From Grosmannia clavigera kw1407 (Eukaryota > Ascomycota > Sordariomycetes > Ophiostomatales > Ophiostomataceae), in NCBI RefSeq assembly GCF_000143105.1, contig NW_014040560.1, positions 1,240,001 to 1,304,000 on the forward strand: a DNA stretch of 64,000 nucleotides, given 5' to 3'. The notes under the pieces were generated by a model, which ran no database searches, was not told where the DNA came from, and was given only the letters and a program-made list of their open reading frames with translations. How positions within the stretch are numbered: position 1 is the first letter of the stretch; every line of letters starts with the position of its first letter. The translations under genes were made by a program, and so were the position numbers. This document shows positions 59,101-64,000 of this stretch, piece after piece.

Positions 59101-60396
59101 CGACAGGCGCTGGAGAACAGCAGCAGCAGCACGGTGCAGCTTCTGCTTGCTTTTGACGCCATCTTGGCCGACGACCTGCCGGACATGCAGCCGCAGCTGG
59201 AGCAGCAGGGCTTGGCATCGCTGGCTGGCCCGATGCAGACGATGGCCAGGCGGCTGTGCAGCCAGAACGACAAGGTTGGCTGGAAGTGGAGGGCACTGAT
59301 GGCACGGTATTTGTGCAACGATGACAAATCTCGGCGCGAGCTGCGCTTTCCGGGGCTCTTTGTGGACGAGCGACCGGAAGAGGACGACGGAGAGACGATC
59401 GCCTGGACGGCCGCCTCGGTGCTCGTGGACAGCGACCTGCTACAAACCTACCTCGTCAACGAGACGCGCAGCTACAGCCAAGAGTCGCTGTTGTCGTACA
59501 TCCAGGAGCTCGTGGAGGATGACAAAGACAAAAATAAAACATCCACATCGACCGTCGGCCAGCTTCTGGCCATCCAGCACCTGCTCGGCCGGCTGCTGGC
59601 CCAGCCTGGAGCTGCTTCCATCAGGACCGATGATGGCCGCTTCGACCTGGCCGTCGTGCACAGCCGCCTGGCCGAAAGGCTGCCGCGAGCTGCTTCGGTG
59701 ACGGAGGCCCGGCTGCTGGGCCAGACGCTGCGCGCGCTCCTGCTGGACGACCGTGCCGGCGCTGCCGCCATGGGGCAGTGGAACGTTGACGGCACGCTGA
59801 GTGCTGTGGCCCTGGCCGTCGCTCTAGACGGCCGCAGCGACGACAGCGTGCGATCTTCTGCCGGCATGTTTGCTGTCGCCTGTCGTCTCGTCGAGGCTGT
59901 CCTGAAACGCCACCGACTCCGGCTCGAGGGCCGCTTCCACCTCGTCGTCGCCACGCTGCAGGCCCTGCTCACCCGGCTGCTCCAAAATGGCGGATGTGTC
60001 TTTTGGACCCCTCAGGCCACCCAATTCGCCCGCCTGCTCGAACTCGTCTGCGAGCCCTCGACCGCTGCCGTCGCCACCATGACTCGGCGCGGTCCCGCCG
60101 GTGCCTCTCTCACCGCTGCCGCACCCGTGCTCCATTCGGCCACCGAGGCCGCCCGCCGCTCTGCCGGCCAGCACATGTACCTCGTTCTCATGGCCTACGT
60201 CAAGCTGCAGATCGACGGCGCTGTCGTCGTTCGCGACCTGCGCGACGCCCTCGAGCCCGGCCTCTTCTCTGTCCTCGGCGTCACCTCTGACGAGACCCGC
60301 CGCCTGCTCAACGATGCCGTCGATCCTGCCGGTCGCGCCCTCTTCCGCGACCTCTACCGGCGCTGGCTGCAGTTTGGCAAGTGGAAGGGCGTGTGA
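56195..60396 (+). CDS. urb2: Urb2/Npa2-like pre-60S ribosome biogenesis protein, apparent N-terminal frameshift
   Basis: Nucleolar factor of the early pre-60S particle (with Npa1/Urb1) needed for 27S rRNA processing. About 1400 residues, no clear introns. The start ATG at 56195 reads MAAAALLKTARSLDQSGPE...KLERLWAALAAS, an N-terminus of family type. The rest (YASEEVALRWMLKNTSG... through the conserved LRRWPLTWHILGCLFRRIPLFTLAKTLADRRF) lies in a different frame. The switch falls between about 56290 and 56330 and requires one extra base or an unseen short intron. The family's C-terminal Urb2 domain is at the end (VEAVLKRHRLRLEGRFHLVVATLQALLTRLL ... RRWLQFGKWKGV). The middle is helical repeat sequence. 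The length matches fungal orthologues. Confidence 0.87.
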
Positions 60397-60541
60397 AGGG
60401 GGTGGGTCTTGCTTAGTAATCAGTCACGTGGATGAACGTCGGATTAGAAATATGGACTCCGTACACGATCATGTTTCGTTACGTTGTAGATGGATGAAAG
60501 ATTGAATACTTTTGCTCTACCAAGTAGTTCGCACTCCCCCC

Positions 60542-61717
60542 TTATCCCTTCTTCGCGTACGTGGCCGGGTGGCCGTGCTTGCGAGCGTAGGCGCGGATAT
60601 CGCCGTGGATCCACCAGACGACGAAGAACATGACAAAGGCGACGAGGTAGGCGCCGAGGGTATCGCACAGCCAGCTGTTGCGGGGGGCGCCGCCGAGGGT
60701 GCCCCAGCGCATGAGGTCGCCGAGCCAGGAGACGGTGACGAAGTGGTGGCCGCGCTGGAGGCCGCGAATGGCCTGAGCGGCGACCTGATCGGGCGACAGC
60801 TGGGGGTCGTCCTTTTCGAGCTGGAGGGTGACGTCGGGCTTGGTCGTGTTCTCACGCGCGAGCCCGGGGCTGAGGATGGTGCCGGGGAAGACGACCGAGA
60901 CGCGGACCGGGTTGGTATCGTAGTAGAGCAGGGTCTCCTGGGCGAGCGTGTCGGCGAGGCCGCGGAGCGCCCACTTGGTCGGCGTGTAGGGCGCGTAGCC
61001 GACGACGGCAAAAAAGGCCAGCACCGAGGCCGTGAGGACGAGATGACGCGGCTCGGCATACGGTCCGGCCTCGGGTCGCAGCCACTCGCGCAGGATCGCG
61101 TGCGCCATCTCGGCCGCGCCCCAGAAGTTGACGTCCATGTTGCGCCGGCTGGCCCCCAGCGCCACCGCCTGCGGCTCCTCGGCCCACAGCATCGGCGTCG
61201 ACATGCCGGCCACACACCAGACCACGTCGATCGGCCGGCCTCCGTTCCAGGCGAGCGCGTCCGCGATCACGGCTGCCGCGTAGTTGGGCTCGGCCACGTC
61301 GGCCGCGATGTGGTGGAACCGCTGCGACTCGGACGGGGCGAGCGTCTGGGCAGATTAGCGAGAGAAGAACAGACGAGCAGACAAGACGCAAAGTCTCCAC
61401 GCAACAAACCTTTAGCTCTGCTACCGTCTCGGCCAGACGTCCGACATTGCGCGCCACCACAATCACGTCCGCGCCCTGGGCCGCCAGCTGCTTGGCCACA
61501 GACCGGCCCATGCCCTCGGTCGCTCCCGTCAGAAGCACCGTCTGTCGAGTGTCAGCCGTCGTCAGTCACTCGCCTCCATCCTCACTCCTCGCTCGCTCAC
61601 CTTGCCCTCGACCGGCATCTGGTTCTTGGTCCACCACCCCATGGCCGAGCCGACAATCGCGCTCGAGCCCACAACGGCCGCAGACGTCAATGCAATCGAG
61701 GTGTTAAAGGCCGGCAT
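60542..61717 (-). CDS. tsc10: 3-ketodihydrosphingosine reductase Tsc10
   Basis: Reduces 3-ketodihydrosphingosine to dihydrosphingosine with NADPH on the ER membrane, the second step of sphingolipid synthesis. Exons on the minus strand 61717-61601, 61541-61410 and 61345-60542 give 350 residues. An N-terminal hydrophobic segment lies at about residues 8-28. The short-chain dehydrogenase Rossmann motif is TGATEGMG at about 44-51, followed by VVARNVGRL. The active site has Ser in LTASVLAFF and YTPTK (Tyr-x3-Lys). FPGTILSPGL and GHHFVTVSWLGDLMRW are typical of KDSR proteins. The end has a membrane helix (YLVAFVMFFVVWWIHG) and the tail ATYAKKG. It converges with URB2 (145 bp). Confidence 0.95.
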
Positions 61718-62150
61718 TACCAGGTCTTGGTGTGGCAGTGCCAGATATGTCGTGCGAGATGCGCAAGATAGACCAGTTTGTAGCTGCTCGTTTCGCTGAT
61801 GCAAGCTCCTGGAAAAGTGGGTTCAACAATGTACTATGTCCCGCGGGAAGGCTCTTTGTAGGGAATCCTCGATGCTCTTCCCAGAGCCAGCAAAATGATC
61901 AAGAAACCTACAATTAACTCTATGTAATTCCTTTAGCGATTAATATATCAAAACGAAACAGGCTATCAAGTACTACAAGACTCACCTTGACGTTCACACA
62001 ACATACTCAGTACATAGATCTCGCATCCAGGATAGGACTAGTGGTTTATGTGGGTCCACTCGATAAGAAAAAGATCCAGTTATCAGAGAAAAAAAACTTC
62101 CCCATCCTAAATTACAACCCATCTCCATCCAACACATTAGCCAAGGAAAA
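61718..62150. promoter_or_regulatory. divergent promoter region, TSC10 and SAS10
   Basis: Shared upstream region, AT-rich compared with the flanking coding sequence. No gene seen. Confidence 0.45.
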
Positions 62151-64000
62151 ATGGCAAAGAAAAGAAAGGCGGCCAGACAGCCGACGGGTCCGACGGGCCC
62201 CAAGGAGTATGATGCGGCCGATGCCCGGCTGGGCCCCATCACCACACACGCAGACGTGGCCGACGAGCAGGAGGAGTACTTCCTGGACAAGGACAAGATC
62301 ATGTTTGACGACGAGCCGGGCACCAAGCGCCAGCGGAGAATAGAACAGGAAGACGAATTTCTCGAGCTATCTGACGACGAGGTGCTTGCTGCCGACTCAG
62401 ACGACTCAGACGATTCCGAAGCCGAGCGTCGGGCAGCCAGCAAAAAGGCTAAAGGCAACACGAAAAAGGGACGTTCTGCCACCAGCGACGACGGGTCGGA
62501 CGGCGAGGATGCGGCCGGCGACGAGGACGGCGACCAGGGCTGGTGGGGCGCGTCGAAGAAGGAGTACTACGACGGCGAGGTGATCGAGACGGAGGACAAC
62601 GCACTTGAGGAAGAGGAGGAGGCCCGACGGCTGCAGAAGAAGCAGCTTTCGCGTATGGCGGCCGAAGACTTTTTTGACGCGGACGATTGGAACACGGACG
62701 GTGCGGCCACGGGAGAGGCTGACAAGACCGGTGCAGCCGCAGCTGGCGCAGTAGTGACAGTGACGATGAAGACGGCCGAGGAGATCGACGGCATGTCGGC
62801 CGAGGAACGTTACGAGCTGCTCAAGACGCTGTACCCCGAGTTCGACTACGTGTGCGACGAGTTTGCTGAGCTGGAGCCGCTGCTCAACGAGTACAAGAAG
62901 GCGGCCGAGGGCAAGGCCGGCAACACGCTCGAGGCCATCCAGTACCGCGTGCTCGGCTGCTACGTGTCGACGATGGCACTGTACTTCTCGCTGCTCATGG
63001 CACCGGCACGGGATAAGCCGACGGGGTCGCAGTTCCTGATGGACCCGGAGGAGCTGCACAGCCACGAGGTGATGGAGTACCTCATGGACAGCCGGCAGAC
63101 GTGGGAACGGGTGAAGCACGTGCAGGCACGCCGGCAAGAAACGGGCGGTGCCGGGAGAGAGAGCAAGGCAGAAGAGAAGACGGTTATGGCGGACGAGCTG
63201 CCGCAGGAGAAGGCGAGGAGCGAGGAGCCGGCCGAAAAGCGGCAGAAGAAAGAGCGGAAGGACAAGGCGAAGAAGGAAACGAAAGAAAAGAAGCGGACGG
63301 CGGCGGTGTCGAAGGAAGTGGAGAAATCGATTGCAGACCTGTCGACGCTGCTGGCGAAGAACAAGAAGAAGCGGGCGACATTGGCGGCGACGACAACGCC
63401 GACGACGACGAGCAGCAGCAAGAAGGAGGAGGAAGACAGCGACGACGATGCGGACGCCGACTTTGGCGAGGAGGAGTCGATGGATGCGCGCACGGCAGCG
63501 GAAAAGCTGAAGCGCAAGAAGAGTCTGGGCTTCTACACGTCGCAGATCATGCAAAAGGCCAACCGGCGAGCCGACGCAGGCGGACAAGCAGGTGGCGATC
63601 TGGACATTCCGTACCGCGAGCGGCTTCGAGACCGCCAAGCCCGACTGAACGCGGCAGCGGTACGGCGGGGACAAGACGAAGCCGGGCCAGGCGAGGAGCT
63701 CGGGGCAGACGAGGCAGAAGACGAACAGGACAGAGACGACAGCCGGGCAGCCAAGGACGCCGATCTGGCGTACTACAACAGCTTTGTGCAGGCGCACCGA
63801 CAGAAGATGGACGGCAAGGCGGCGCGCCAGGCGGAAGTGCAGGCCGGGCGGCTGGACCGCGTGGACGCGGCCATGGGTGCGGACGAGGACGGACGGCGAC
63901 AGATCTCGTGGGAGATTGAGAAGAACAAGGGCCTGAGCCACAAGACGCTCAAGGAGAAGAAGAACAACCCGCGGGTGAAGAAGAGGATCAAGTTTGAGAA
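62151..64000 (+). CDS. sas10: Sas10/Utp3, small-subunit processome factor, 3'-partial
   Basis: Nucleolar protein of the SSU processome, needed for 18S rRNA maturation. Open reading frame without introns from the ATG at 62151 to the window edge, with 616 codons visible. The N-terminus is MAKKRKAARQPTGP. Acidic Asp/Glu tracts follow, then GWWGASKKEYYDGEVIETEDNALEEEEEARRLQKKQL, a family signature. A Sas10/Utp3/C1D domain lies at about 215-310 (LLKTLYPEFDYVCDEFAEL...IQYRVLGCYVSTMALYFSLLM). A Lys/Glu-rich linker leads to the C-terminal Sas10 domain (SWEIEKNKGLSHKTLKEKK, then NPRVKKRIKFE), cut by the window end. The full protein is probably some 50-70 residues longer. Confidence 0.95.
   Translation, partial: MAKKRKAARQPTGPTGPKEYDAADARLGPITTHADVADEQEEYFLDKDKIMFDDEPGTKRQRRIEQEDEFLELSDDEVLAADSDDSDDSEAERRAASKKAKGNTKKGRSATSDDGSDGEDAAGDEDGDQGWWGASKKEYYDGEVIETEDNALEEEEEARRLQKKQLSRMAAEDFFDADDWNTDGAATGEADKTGAAAAGAVVTVTMKTAEEIDGMSAEERYELLKTLYPEFDYVCDEFAELEPLLNEYKKAAEGKAGNTLEAIQYRVLGCYVSTMALYFSLLMAPARDKPTGSQFLMDPEELHSHEVMEYLMDSRQTWERVKHVQARRQETGGAGRESKAEEKTVMADELPQEKARSEEPAEKRQKKERKDKAKKETKEKKRTAAVSKEVEKSIADLSTLLAKNKKKRATLAATTTPTTTSSSKKEEEDSDDDADADFGEEESMDARTAAEKLKRKKSLGFYTSQIMQKANRRADAGGQAGGDLDIPYRERLRDRQARLNAAAVRRGQDEAGPGEELGADEAEDEQDRDDSRAAKDADLAYYNSFVQAHRQKMDGKAARQAEVQAGRLDRVDAAMGADEDGRRQISWEIEKNKGLSHKTLKEKKNNPRVKKRIKFE

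Noticed and set aside
62406..63941. 511-codon ORF on the minus strand, antisense to SAS10
   Set aside because: It is a shadow of the GC-biased third positions of SAS10. The composition is Leu/Arg/Val-rich without any domain, and the sense frame has clear Sas10 signatures.

Overview
The window is a gene-dense piece of a filamentous ascomycete nuclear genome. Genes have short introns (about 50-130 nt) with GTRNGT-like donors, CTRAC-type branch sites and YAG acceptors. The gene set fits Pezizomycotina, probably Sordariomycetes: a group I G-alpha of GNA-1 type, an ATG15 lipase, a Ras GEF with an N-terminal SH3 domain, a C2H2 plus fungal-specific transcription factor, a DUF3716 protein, and GH16 and GH64 glycosidases. 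I cannot assign an order or species from sequence alone. Coding regions are GC-rich, with GC-biased third positions that open long antisense ORFs. Intergenic regions are more AT-rich.

Layout. 1-13 kb: alpha-actinin (+, 5' end outside the window), VPS9-domain Rab5 GEF (-), ATG15 (+), MFS transporter (+, with an apparent frameshift), aldo/keto reductase (-). 13-21 kb: SWR1-complex subunit Swc2/Vps72 (+) and Ras GEF CDC25 (-). 21-30 kb: a roughly 9.6-kb stretch with no gene I can support, carrying dense copies of short palindrome-prone motifs. 30-33 kb: C2H2/fungal_trans regulator (+). 33-39.6 kb: an AT-richer, gene-poor stretch around one secreted GH16-like protein (+). 39.6-49.9 kb: GH64 beta-1,3-glucanase-like protein (+), spliceosome factor Cwc21 (-), eIF2 assembly factor Cdc123 (+), DUF3716 protein (+), G-alpha (-). 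50-54 kb: second long gene-free stretch. 54-64 kb: Smr-domain protein (+), MICOS subunit Mic10 (-), Urb2 (+, apparent frameshift near the 5' end), 3-ketodihydrosphingosine reductase Tsc10 (-), Sas10/Utp3 (+, 3' end outside the window).

The content is mostly core housekeeping: ribosome biogenesis (Urb2, Sas10), translation initiation (Cdc123), chromatin (Swc2), splicing (Cwc21), Ras and heterotrimeric G-protein signalling (CDC25, G-alpha), endosome and vacuole (VPS9, ATG15), sphingolipid and mitochondrial membrane functions (Tsc10, Mic10). I see no secondary-metabolite cluster, no intact transposon, no tRNA or rRNA gene and no CRISPR. The most unusual signal is a vocabulary of 9-mers (TACGGAGTA, TACATAGTA, GTATCTTAC) that recur in non-coding DNA far above chance and join through shared TAC/GTA ends. 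Their function is unknown to me. Intron boundaries were placed by eye from splice signals and reading-frame continuity.
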